NCBI GenBank assembly: GCA_018902385.1
Contig: JABSSW010000009.1
Location: 310,001-374,000 of the forward strand
DNA length: 64,000 nt
Origin: Physcia stellaris
Taxonomy: Eukaryota > Ascomycota > Lecanoromycetes > Caliciales > Physciaceae
Direction: 5' to 3'
Numbering within the stretch: the stretch's first letter is position 1; each line of letters opens with the position of its first letter. Position numbers and translations under genes: made by a program. The notes under the pieces were generated by a model. That model was not told the DNA's origin, ran no database searches, and saw nothing but the letters and a program-made list of their open reading frames with translations. This document shows positions 13,401-24,082 of the stretch, in pieces.

Positions 13401-14362
13401 GTTTGGAAGAAGCTGTGACGCTTCAAAGAATTGTAGTGGACGCTCGTTCCCGAAAGCTTGGACCTAACCATATGGATACGCTCACAGCTATGGATCAATT
13501 GGGCCGTTCCTTCTGGCTGAACGGACAATACGTTGAGGCCCTCGAACTCCAAACCCTGACATTGCAGCGAATGAAAACGGCCTTGGGTGTTAGCCATGCG
13601 GACACCCTCTCAGCAATGGATAACTTAGGAGTCACATATGGCTCATGGCAAAGATATAATGAAAGTCGAGACTTGCATCTCGAAGTACTTGATGTTAGGA
13701 AGAAACTTCTTGGCCCCTATCACCTCGATACTCTGACTGCGATGAACAATCTCGCTATGGCACTCAAAGACCTTGGTACTCTAGGAACAGCAAAAGAACT
13801 CATGCTTGATGTATATGAACAACGAAAGCAGAAGCTTGGAAGGGAACATCCCTGGACGCTTTGGGCACTTTGCAACCTCGCCAAAATTAACACAGAGCTC
13901 AAGCTTTTTCAAGAAGCCGAGGATATGTTGGTTCCCGGAATAGCAGCCGCAAAACGTAGTCTTAGCGAGAATCACCTTGGTGTTCTGATGGGCGTCGGTG
14001 AACTCACTCGGGTATATGCCCGACAGAGGCGGTTCGAGGAAGCAGAAAGCCTTTCCGGTGACCTGATCGAGCGATTGGAAGCTTCACGTGGCATTGGACA
14101 CCCAGATACAGTATACGCCTTGTATAAGCTCGCTCAACTCCTCAAGGCGCAAGACAAAAAATCCAAAGCGATTGAGCTTTGTGAGCTCGCCAAATCGAGG
14201 GTGAGCCTGAAGTTGACGAACGAGCACCCTTTGGCGAAGAACATCGAATTACAACTCCAATCGCTTAAGGTCGAAGAAGGAGAACTCTTAAGTCAGTCTA
14301 ATACAGACCTACCATCATCAAAAAAGGCGCCTAAGAAGCTTCAAACATACAAAACCTTCTAG
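10484..14362 (+). CDS. NLR/STAND protein: SesB-like hydrolase, NB-ARC-like NTPase, TPRs
   Basis: Three exons fit: 10484-10560, 10880-11998 and 12049-14362, giving 1169 residues. The first junction (GTTGA then GTAAGT; acceptor TTTTAG) matches the paralogue's intron 1 in phase and flanking residues, though 319 bp is long for an intron and the first exon is the least certain part. Domains: SesB-like alpha/beta-hydrolase (about 27-330); NTPase with P-loop GIGGSGKT (379-386), Walker-B-like LLIINNADD (about 446-454) and sensor HILVTTRN; then kinesin-light-chain-type TPRs (about 780-1120). Such proteins act in fungal allorecognition and in programmed cell death. The hydrolase elbow reads CHGLGG: the nucleophilic Ser is Gly116 here, although the late His region (IPANHAQM) is kept. 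The hydrolase domain is therefore probably catalytically dead. Confidence 0.85.
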
Positions 14363-15450
14363 ATATACTCTAACGTGTCTAAGGACACTGATAGACCAAT
14401 CGATCTGATCAAAAGCTCCTCCCGGTTTCAAAGTGGTTCCTCGGACGAAGTGCTGTCCGTTCAAGCAACACTACATCTCAGTCGCTCCGCCCGGACAAGA
14501 CTGAGCACTGGGAAGGAACCGGTTAGGTTGAGCTCATGATAGCTCTTTCTCGAACAATGAAAGGCCATACATACGTGTTCCGAACAGAGTGTGGGAATGC
14601 TTTCGTTCCCAAATTGGGCTACCACTTGTCCATGTCGCTTCGCTGCTCAAACTTGTTCGGGGCGAGTGAGTGTCTAATCTCAAACTTGTCCAGAGCGAGT
14701 GAGTGTCCAATCGAAATTCTCAGCAAACACTTGGCTGGACAAGTTGCCTTTGTTCATCAAAGGGACTTCGACATCAGTACAGACCTCGAATCCTGTGTGG
14801 ATCGTTGCCTCGTTTAGATATTACTATAGAGCGTATTGCCGTCAATCTCTGCAATAGATCAAGAACGAAGAATGGAGAAGAAGAGGCGGACGCCTATTAC
14901 ACAAGAAGCAGATCGTCCGAGCCTTTCTCGAAATCGATACACATAAGCATACCAATGTCTACATGGCAAACTCTCGTTGCACTGTTGTTTGACGAAAAGA
15001 GTCTCTTGAGTACTGAAAGCTCTCCATGTCAAACTTCATTGCTTTATGTATCAAGGTTCGGGCTCTATCCATGATCCTAAAAACAACTGGAACACACAGT
15101 GCTCCTTGCGTCGATGTCAAAAGTGATCTGGACTGTTACGTACTCGAACTTTTGGCGCACTCATCCATGCGTAACAAGTGTAATATGCTTCTTGTCTCTC
15201 AAAGCTGATGCAGCAAAAGTCGTGATGCATCGCAGCATAATGTTAGGAGTGGGATCAAGCGCCTCTATCTCCGCAGGAATTGAATATGTCGTAATTATGC
15301 TTCTATCGACGTACAGATAACATTACGGGACTGTTCTTGCTTAAGCGTTGACGACTGCAAATCACTACCTTCCTTGAACGAATGACATCGAGTCGAGAAA
15401 ATTGTAGTCCAGAAAACTCACAGTCTCTTCTAGAATGAATAACATATATA
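14363..15450. other. Intergenic region downstream of the NLR
   Basis: About 1.1 kb with no convincing gene. It contains a 33-bp tandem duplication (listed separately) and ends at the left end of a TIR element. Confidence 0.5.
14647..14712. repeat. 33-bp tandem duplication
   Basis: Two adjacent 33-bp units begin TCAAACTTGT and contain GCGAGTGAGTGTC; they differ at about four positions. The unit does not resemble a known element. Confidence 0.65.
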
Positions 15451-15953
15451 GGCTACCAGTACGCGCACCCTCCATTCCGGTACGCGCACCCTCCATTCCG
15501 GTATACGCACTTCCATTCCCCAATCCTGCGGCTATATCAGCTTTTTTATATCATCTTTGTCACGTCTGCAGCGATACTTTCGATTGAATAATGACCTGCA
15601 TCGTCATCAACGAGTCATTCATTCTAATCAAGCGTCTCGTCGTCATCCGGAGAAGGTTCAATCAGTATCGCAGTCATATCATGTTTCGAAAGCTTGATCG
15701 ATTTGATTTGAAGGCCAAATCCCATGCAAAGAGCAGACAGACGGCAGGTAGACGACAGATTTTCAACAAAAAGATTCGTTTTGTATGGTGAAATCGCACA
15801 TTGGCCGGAGATGAAAGATGAAATCCGAAAAATCTTCGAGGTCAGCTCCGAGTACTTTTCCGGGGAAAGAGGGTGCGTAGACCGAAATGGGGGGTGCGCG
15901 TACCGGAATGGAGGATGCGCGTACCGGTTTGGGGGGTGCGCCTACTGGTAGCC
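15451..15953. mobile_element. Non-autonomous TIR element (MITE, possibly pogo/Fot1-derived)
   Basis: A 503-bp unit is bounded by inverted ends starting GGCTACCAGTA, flanked on both sides by TATATA, so a TA target duplication is likely. Each arm is compound: after the first 11 bases it carries two to four head-to-tail copies of a unit of about 21 bp (GTACGCGCACCCTCCATTCCG and variants) in inverted orientation. The interior has a frame (15724-15951) with the segment HWPEMKDEIRKIF, faintly like the CENP-B-type helix-turn-helix of pogo transposases. That and the TA target suggest a deletion derivative of a Fot1/pogo element; the family is inference, the ends are directly visible. Confidence 0.8.
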
Positions 15954-16228
15954 TATATATATAGCATAACTCTGGGCAGGACGGAGTTTTCTTAGCGCAC
16001 TAATCCGCAAGAAATAGGTAGTACAATCCATTTTCCAGATGCTGGAATTGACGATATAGGCGATCATCGATGTAGAAGTTTAACTGTATCGAAGTCTAAC
16101 GATACTTCATACTCTTCCTCAGCTTCGCGGAATTCACACTTTCTGGCCAGCTTACTATACATGTGCTTCCATGTTAATACTGGGCACCTTCATTACTAGG
16201 TGCATAAGTCTGCCTCACAATTTCTTTC
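15954..16228. other. Spacer between TIR element and HET pseudogene
   Basis: Under 300 bp and without features. It contains the presumed 3' flank of the HET locus. Confidence 0.5.
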
Positions 16229-18478
16229 TCACACAATCTCTATCCCACTCTGCAAAGGTGTCGAAGCAAAGATATCTTGTTCGCTACTTTCAAACCGTTT
16301 ATCATAGCTGAATTTGCCAATCCTACGAAATCGCTTCCTAGACGACTCAACAGGCGTCAGGACAAGACCGCTGTCATCAATTCTGTCATGGTAATCGACC
16401 TCGTGGCGGGTCCTCGTGATAAGAAGACAATATAAAGGTGTTGAGTGGACGTCGAAGGGGACGTCGGCACGGAAAAGGCACAAAGTCCTGTGATGGTCAT
16501 CTGCTTGTGATGACGGATATATCAGAGACTTTGATTTATATTCTCGCCAGGATTCTGATAGCTGACAATGTCGTAGCATGCCTTTCACCCTGATGATGGA
16601 CTCCGGCGTGCCAACCGGGGGTAGGGTGTCAGCGCGACTGAATGTTGTTGGAGATGGTAATTTTTCAAAAGTCACCATGACATGCCGTTGTTCTTCGTAA
16701 TTTTCAAAGTCAAGTGTGGCACCAGACATAGAAGCCCATGACCACGTTGGCGCATAGTCATTTCTGCCGTAAGATCTAAAATCTGGATAATTGGTGGCTT
16801 CACGTGTTCTCCATAACAGCTGTATATCGAAACATGAAAGCCAGAGTCCGTACGACGCTTGAAGACCAAGTCGATCCTGGAATGTCGAGGCGATACCTGC
16901 AATGGCTACAAGTTTATCACTTTCGTAGCTCAATCTAGTCTGTGAATATAAATTAATAATGCGGTTCCAGCATGATAGCAAGTCTTCTTGAAGTTTTGGA
17001 CCAGTTGAGGCAGAAGCTATTTCGCACAAAGTCTGGTAGAGCTTTTTGACCGTGTTGCTGCGTAAGGTGTGGGTGCTGTAGGGGTAAGGTTTATGCCAAA
17101 AGCGAGGCTGCTCATCGCAGAGGTTTCCCTCACGACATTCCCAGTGTACTCCATTGGGTCCAAAATACAAGTACGCGGTGACAATGCTCGCTCTTGCAGT
17201 ACCCAGCCTCGCGTATCAAGTCGACATAAACCAGGGAGGAATCTGGCCTACAGCAGGATATGCTGTTCCCCGCAAACACCGTATGCGTGTCATCCCTGAA
17301 AAGTCTGCAAGCTTGCGAGCGAAGAGGTGAACGGTAATGTAGGAAGCCGTCATTACTCGCACCGGCGTCTGCAGCAGCAATGGTGAGCGTAGAGCCCGCA
17401 TACACAGAACCCATCAGTGACGCCTCTGTGTCCCAGTCGCCATCAGGGCCCTGAATGATACACAAAGCGTCTATCCAAAGATACGGAATTGCGAGTTTTT
17501 TGCAAATAGCCACGGCATGCTGAGAAGTCCTTGGCAGACTGTCAAATCTTATGCATTGACAGAATGCGTCATAGGTGCCCCGTGTAAGAGTTGTAGTCTT
17601 GCAGACGCCCCAACAGTAGCTCAAAGTTGCGTAAGGTTGGCTCTGCGTTTCAAGCCCCGAAACTAGACGTAAATCTCCATCAGGATCAGCCCCATTAAGC
17701 TCAAGGAGTCGTGTGGGTCTGCGTGGTGGCCCTCCTGTAGTGCATGAGGCATGGTTCTTCAAGCAATAATCAAGCCAACCCCTAATCATCTGTGTACTTG
17801 CTGTTGACCCAGTATATTCTATCCATCTGAAATGAGCGTATTTCAGACTATCATACTCTGGTGTGGAAAGTATTTTACCGAACAATTCTCGCAATTTTGA
17901 CAGCTCTTGACATGCTGGTCCTTTACGCGGCGGAATACTGTCTTTCCTATCTTCCTTGTGCCTAGATCTTCTTCCCGAGGACGTCGCTCCCCGTAAAATA
18001 ACACTTCGAAGGAAGCATCTCTATCATCGCTATCAGGATCTAATCTTATCATGGCAGTAATTACAGCGTTGCTATCTCATCTTGTGATTAATGAGTTCTT
18101 GACAGCGGCAAGGCGCATTCCACGCATAATGTTACAGCAGAAGTGACATCCCTCATTCCCATTCAGAACAATGGTACGAATGCTTGGATAAGCTTCAATT
18201 ATGTGTTGCACCGGATAATAATCCAGTGGCTGATCGGGGTCGCGAGGCAATAGTTCGTCTAGACTGCGTTTCAAGCAAGTGCTTTCTCGACCAAAGCAGT
18301 GCAATAGCGACACAGTCGATGAGGAACCAACAAAGTACGACGTCGACATCTTCTCAAAGGGTACCAGTGAGTCCACCCACGTTTTTGGAAATCCCAATCG
18401 TGTTGTGCTCGTAGATATTTTGTAGGATTCTAAAGGTCTTCTCAAACCCACCGGGCGCAGGTGTCGCGGCGTGTCCAT
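16229..18478 (-). pseudogene. HET-domain (heterokaryon incompatibility) gene, decayed
   Basis: Minus-strand frames carry, in order, a HET lead-in (GCHFCCNIMRG), the HET core (YATLSYCWG; IPYLWIDALCIIQ; AGSTLTIAAADAG), WVLQERALSPRT, then the downstream family region (RLSYESDKLVAIAGIAS; APTWSWASMSG). These lie in different frames. An in-frame TGA lies near 18079; the core passes to another frame at about 17220; the frame changes again near 17170; and the join near 17880 cannot be closed with a GT-AG intron that keeps phase. At least three disruptions argue for a pseudogene, though sequencing errors could explain single-base ones. HET proteins trigger cell death on contact with incompatible partners. 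The gene lies 1.9 kb beyond the NLR. Confidence 0.75.
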
Positions 18479-18646
18479 TTCTCGCTAATCCCTTCGAGTA
18501 GACTTGCATTAGACTTGTGTAACATGGTACAACTACCACCCGTGTTTTGTTGACATCTAGAGTTCATTGTACAGAGTCGCTACATCAAAGATAAACGCTC
18601 CGACCTTTCAGCACAGCAATCAGCGATTTAAAGGAGTACATTTAAG

Positions 18647-19504
18647 ATGAGGAAAGGATTTGTGGACGTCCCCAGGCTTCTGGGGGCAGGCATCCGAAAT
18701 TATGGTTTCACCCACGCACTCCGTATACCACTAGCAACTTTGAAGTCACGACCCTATCTTGAACGCTCACTGCGACTGCTCAAGTCTGATCCCGCGGCTT
18801 CCCATATCCATCCAGCTGCTTTTACGCCGCCTGACATGCAGTATCTGCATCTTGGCAGTCTCTGTCTTCCAACCGCCGCTGCGGAGAAAAGAGCCATCGA
18901 GTTGCTGGAAGGTCTCAAACTTGATCATATCCTTTACGAAAGCACAAGGGACGAGGACCAGTTGGCCGAAACCTTACGAGTCTCAGTTTCTGGTCTGCTC
19001 ATGCACAACTATTTACAAAATTGCTCCTATCTGCATGCCCCTGTGATAGATCACACAAGAAGACTGTCCAGCTTCATACAGATCGTACAGGGAAAATTCA
19101 TAGCTGCCAAATTGATGGTCCAAACCCGGCGCGAACGTGTACCGAAGCCAATCCTCCAAGCCTCAGTAATTGGCAATAAAATGGTGAGATCTAAGACTGA
19201 AATCTGTTCCCCTCATATCCAAAGACGATTGTCGGGAACCAGTATTACTCTAAAAGGATTACCCTCTTGGGATCTCAGATACCTATACAACAAGTATCGA
19301 GATCACATCTGGGCAGAGAATTTTCCCCTGCAGCGGCTTCATATAGCCGAAATAAAGTCGCTTAATATATGGAAAGATGGTAAGATAATTGGTCGTGGCT
19401 GTCCCGAACTTGCAAGTGTACCACTTCCTGGCATCAAGCATCTAGAACAAGATACAGCACTGGAAGATGTTACCTATGAGGACTATGAAAGAATCATTGT
19501 CTAA
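18647..19504 (+). CDS. ASCC1/AKAP7-like 2H phosphoesterase-fold protein, motifs degenerate
   Basis: A single ATG-initiated exon encodes 285 residues. The order of motifs matches the AKAP7/ASCC1 group of the 2H family: an N-terminal YGFTHALRIPL segment, an AFTPPDMQYLHLGSLCL region where the first HxT motif is expected, ILQASVIGNKM where the second is expected, and the C-terminal segment LHIAEIKSLNIWKDGK followed by ASVPLPG. Both catalytic motifs are altered: the first reads HLG and the second QAS, so an active 2',5' or cyclic phosphodiesterase is unlikely. The protein may start slightly late compared with relatives. It could bind RNA or ligand without catalysis, or be a decaying copy. Family assignment is by eye. 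Confidence 0.6.
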   Translation: MRKGFVDVPRLLGAGIRNYGFTHALRIPLATLKSRPYLERSLRLLKSDPAASHIHPAAFTPPDMQYLHLGSLCLPTAAAEKRAIELLEGLKLDHILYESTRDEDQLAETLRVSVSGLLMHNYLQNCSYLHAPVIDHTRRLSSFIQIVQGKFIAAKLMVQTRRERVPKPILQASVIGNKMVRSKTEICSPHIQRRLSGTSITLKGLPSWDLRYLYNKYRDHIWAENFPLQRLHIAEIKSLNIWKDGKIIGRGCPELASVPLPGIKHLEQDTALEDVTYEDYERIIV

Positions 19505-19562
19505 GTGGTTTAGACGCATAACGCTTTCATGTGTCCTTTGGAATTTAAAACATGGCTATATA

Positions 19563-19695
19563 GCCCACGCCCTGGCAGGGCTCACTTTTAGGCGATACGG
19601 CCCCGGGACCAGGCGCCGGGATACCAGGGGATGTTCCGAGGGGCGGCCCGCCTAGGCGATAATCAAGCGTGAGCCCACGGTGCCAGAGCGTGGGG
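19563..19695. mobile_element. GC-rich foldback (MITE-like) element, about 133 bp
   Basis: The left end (GCCCACGCCCTGGCA, then GGGCTCAC) is matched in inverted orientation by the right end (GTGAGCCC, then TGCCAGAGCGTGGGG). TATA-type sequence flanks both ends (CTATATA left, TATAT right), suggesting insertion at TA. The centre is also GC-rich. There is no coding capacity. Confidence 0.6.
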
Positions 19696-22600
19696 TATAT
19701 GGTCTTGGATTACTGAACGAGATACTGTGCTTTTGCTTGCGGCCATCCCGGAAGAAGACTCAGGAACATCCTTCTTTGCCTGATCAGCTGCAGTAGTCTC
19801 TCTTCATGGAAGAGGAGTGTTGATGTTTGTGTTTGGACTTTGGATATTTCACAATTCTCACGTGGAGTTCTGGAGTTTTTTCAAAAAGTGTAGCGCGAAG
19901 AAAAGGAGGTAGGCGCTACGAACGACACTGGACATGGTATCCTACAGATCCCGAAAAATCCGTTGTGATTTGGCAGGGAGGATAGCAATATCTCAATCAG
20001 CAGCATTTGGATCATCGAACGCCTAGAAATTTCGGTGATTACGACGATCAGCAGCCTTCTGAAACTTCTGATGCGGAACAACCGCTAAGCTCAAAAGTTC
20101 TAATCATGAGGATTGCACTTTTAATCCAACGCGAACCCTTAGTATCTTCCTCATAAGGTCTCTCGTTTGAGGGTCACGACATGAGCTATCCATTGCTATC
20201 CCATCGATGACCACCATCGTGTATTCCATGATATTGCTACACTTTATATGAACAGACGTTAGATAGAAGTCCGAAAATGATGAAGAACATCTCTACAAAT
20301 CTTTCGATGACATGTCTCGCATGACTCGCGTGTTTTACTTTTACCTTAATTCTTTGTTTTTATTTTTTGTGGTACAAGTTTCAATTTCTTTCCTTACAAC
20401 TAGCGATCCCGTTAGCCGTCTACCGTTCCCCATTGTCTTTTCAAATCAATAGAAATGGATATCATCCGTTTGGAGCGGCCCATCATTGGCTTCCTTCGTA
20501 AGAGAATGGGGCAAAGGTTTTGCATAGTATGGGAAAATATCATGGAGTCTATCCGAATTAAGGGGGTTCTTAAGGTCAAGAGAATAAAAAATGGATGTAT
20601 ATAGACAGGCGTGCTTATTGAGAAAGTCTCGGGTCTCGCCAACTTCCAAAAAGAGAGCGAAAGAAGCGAGATTGAGCATTGGGACTGCAGACAGTATCAT
20701 CAAGTCTGGTTTCTGTGTTCACCACCTCATAGACGAGAATACTCACTGCGTATGTAGAGCTTCGGTTTTGAGATACCTTGCTTCCTCTACATCGTCCATG
20801 CTCCATATACCCACGACTTCTTCTTCTAAAGCCACATAAATATCTTTAATATCTAATACGAAGGCGATCTGGACGTGTCTTAATTGATATGCTTCATCCC
20901 TCAGCCTTCAGCGGCCGAAAAATGCGCCCGAATAGTCTCACTCTGGCCGAGCTCAAGTCGGCCGCCGAACCCAAGATCGCCCCCAACGGCTTCTTGAAAC
21001 GAGACGCGCACGTGATAAGTGTCTCTCAGGGAACTTTCAATCGCATGTGATTATGGGAATTTGCCCAGTGGGGCATGGAAGAACATATCGCGGTAGGTGT
21101 TGTCGGCAATGCGGCCAATCAAACGAAGGCTAGCTGAACTCTTGATTATGACAAGAAAAGAATTTTGTGTTCGAGCCATTTTATAAACAGTTAACCGATC
21201 ATTCGGACGTAGTGAGACAAATTGCGGCAGCACGTGATTGAAAGTGGAAGAACTATTGCTCTTGGAATCGATCGGTCTCCATATCAATCAGTCCCCGAGA
21301 ACGATCGATTCGGAAAGTCAATGTTGTGTCTGGATCAGCCTCGGACAGATCAGAGATGTTATCTTTATTTGGCATACGGTTTTGTATTAATGATGACAAT
21401 ATATCAAGATAAATCTATGAAGCGATGAATCGATCAAAAGTCGTCATTGACATGAATCATTAAAAGACGGCGTTTCTTCATCAACATCTTGGCAATTATA
21501 CCAGTATATTCTGCTACGAGGAAATTTGATAGATGACTTTGCTGAGTAAATAATTTGAGCGATGCAAGCAATCGAAGCGACAGATTTATCGATAATCAAC
21601 GTACTTGGCAACATCAAGTTCAGAGAATACGAGATCTCATATCTCTATCAGCGTCGAGCTTTAGAAAGCATCATCAATGTAGATCTGAAACTCACTTCAA
21701 TGACCAATGAGAAGAAGTAACAAAGTAGAAATCAATGCACAAAAGTTCATGCTAGCTGTAAAATAATCGAGAAGCATCAATAGAACAGTGAAATACATTT
21801 TCATTTCTCTTTGAAGCTGTGTGCGGTTATAGAAGTTCTCATCAAATTACTGTCTGGTTCGAGCGATTTCTATCAGAGAAGGTACACTTGCGTGCATTAC
21901 GGCGCGTTTTCCGTCTTCGAATGCTTTCGAAAACGATGCAGAGAATGGCGATGATTATCAGCATTCTTCGCTCCGAGCACTGAGCGAATCGATATCGATG
22001 TCGAGACTCATCTTGATGAGAATTGTCAAACAAGTCGTTCTGACGAACAATCAGCAAACACAGTATTGACGCGTGAAAAGAATCAAATGCAAGCGTTTGT
22101 GACTGCGTCGACTTCTTAGATATGAAAGATGCAAATCTGAAGTAATTAATCAGACGATCATGACGAATGCAATCAAGTTGTCGTCGATTTTGCTGATATA
22201 AATATCTTATCACAGAAAAATCAGAAATTAGCATTCGGAAAGTAAACTCGATACTAATTTTGTTTGGGTACACTTGCAAAGATAAAGTTGATCAATTTCA
22301 CTTTCTCGATTTCGAAACGTTTGCGACTTTTTAACAATTTTTTTCTCACATTATTTCGTCTCTCATCAAAATTATTTCGCAAATCTAATTCTGATTGTAC
22401 ATTTCGCCGAGTTTAACGAGTCAAATTTTAACATTTCGATCAAAAATTGACTTTGAAATATGATATTACTTCATTGTGATCGCATACATTCACAAAGCAA
22501 TTGTTGTTATTTTTGAACGATTTGAAAACGTTGTTGTTGAATTTTGTTGAATTGAAAATTGAACGTTGAAGAGAATGTGATAAAAAAAAATTGTCAAAAA

Positions 22601-23680
22601 GTCGCAAGCGTTTCGAAATCGAGAACTCTCGTCACAGGCACATTACGTATGAAAATATTATCGCGTCGGCTAGGCAACCATTATTATATACCGACACAGT
22701 TTCTGTACGAGCATGCAGTTACCTATCAATTGTCAAGAATACAAAACAATAGATTCCCGGACACACTCGTGACTCATGTTCATTTTATCCTCAGTGGATC
22801 CCCCCATCACCGAACAGCAAAGTATCGACTTTGTCGGCTCGTCGAACGAAATCTAAAAATCCGTCACTCCACAAGGGTCGATCTCAAACCAGCGGACTGA
22901 TTTGAAAGTTCCACAAATGATACTCTAGGTGGAGCAGAACGACAACCCGTCCATATCAACAACAAACCCGACACAAGCGAGCCGGGATGTCGTCGATAGG
23001 ATAGGTCACTGGTCAATCTTTACTTAGATTGTAGTAGATTTTCAATCTCGGGATTCTCCGCTGGGCCCCAGACTGACAAGTATCGGGTTGATAGACGGAT
23101 GCTTCACGTCTAGCGCATACACAAGATCTTCCCATCTATATCTAAGTGAAAATTCCGTGCACTCACTGATCGATGACTTCGAACGACTCTGATATATTGA
23201 TGACGGAGACACATATCAGTCAAATGAGAAACTCAAATGCGGACGGAAAGGTCTCTCAATTAGGGGATGCCATGATACTACTAGTCGTGGGCCGGGATTA
23301 CCCCAGAGGCCGGGGCCTTGAAGCCCACGATCAATGTTAGTTTGCCGGAATCTTTAAGCCGAATTGAATCGCACATCTGTAAGATCTCGATCGTGGTTGT
23401 TACCTGTCCTGTGCCAGCGAAAAGCTTGATCATTCCGACCTTAATATAGTTGCTGTTCTCAACTAGATGCTGCTATCCCATTGCCCAGTATTGGAAAGGC
23501 TGCCGGGTTCTTCAGGTATGATGTACCAAGTGGAGTCATAGGTATCCTTATCAGTTCAAAATCGATCAAGAAGCGCAAAGGCCTTAAGCTCAACAGTCAG
23601 TAAGATGTGCAATCTTCATTCAATCAGCCGGCTTACGACATCAAGGAAATAACCGAACGGACGTGCAATTCGAATGATAG
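19696..23680. other. Gene-poor region, partly AT-rich
   Basis: About 4 kb with no recognisable gene. From about 21.0 to 22.6 kb the DNA is AT-richer and short of CC and GG, like a milder form of the mutated block at the right end, but CT and AG are still present. ORFs here (for example 21842-22279, minus, 145 codons) have biased composition and no recognisable family. An inverted repeat inside is listed separately. Confidence 0.45.
22304..22624. repeat. Inverted repeat, arms about 48-50 bp, loop about 220 bp
   Basis: The arm at 22304-22351 (TCTCGATTTCGAAACGTTTG, then a T-rich run and CTCACAT) is matched in inverted orientation at 22575-22624 with a handful of differences, mostly transitions. 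It could be the ends of a degraded MITE, but no target duplication was found. Confidence 0.65.
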
Positions 23681-24082
23681 TCAAAAGCTCAATCGTAGAA
23701 CCTCCGTATCTCTATTCAGACTTGTTGCTGCAAGATAATTAGTGATATCTTCCGAAGCAATAGTGAACTCATCTCTACTCGATGCCGTGTTCTCCATCAC
23801 ACATAAACACTCAATGACCCACTTGAGAAATGCCGGTGTGAAAAAAGACGTCATGACAATGTCAATGAGAGATCGGATGTACAGATGCCTACTAGCAAAT
23901 TGTATTAGTCTCCGCTCGACAGCATCGATCGCTGTCTCTAAAGCGACATCTCCCGTTCTCATCAGGTCAACAGATGCATAAAATCCTATCTCAGCCTCAT
24001 TTACCGAGAAGGAAGCTGAGGCGGGTTCTTCTGTTGCATGATGATACTTTTCAAGAAATGGAAGTGTAATTAACCTGGCCAT
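23681..24082 (-). CDS. Hypothetical protein, weakly supported
   Basis: An ATG-initiated 133-codon ORF with balanced composition, including helical-looking segments AIDAVERRLIQFASRHLYI and FLKWVIECLCVME. The layout is faintly like the part after the BTB fold in fungal BTB proteins, but I cannot assign it. No neighbouring exon could be linked with confidence. It may be an isolated remnant. Confidence 0.25.
   Translation of the reverse strand: MARLITLPFLEKYHHATEEPASASFSVNEAEIGFYASVDLMRTGDVALETAIDAVERRLIQFASRHLYIRSLIDIVMTSFFTPAFLKWVIECLCVMENTASSRDEFTIASEDITNYLAATSLNRDTEVLRLSF

Noticed and set aside
6210-14362. Secondary-metabolite gene cluster around the P450
   Set aside because: No polyketide synthase, NRPS, terpene synthase or transporter is nearby; the neighbours are NLR-type genes.
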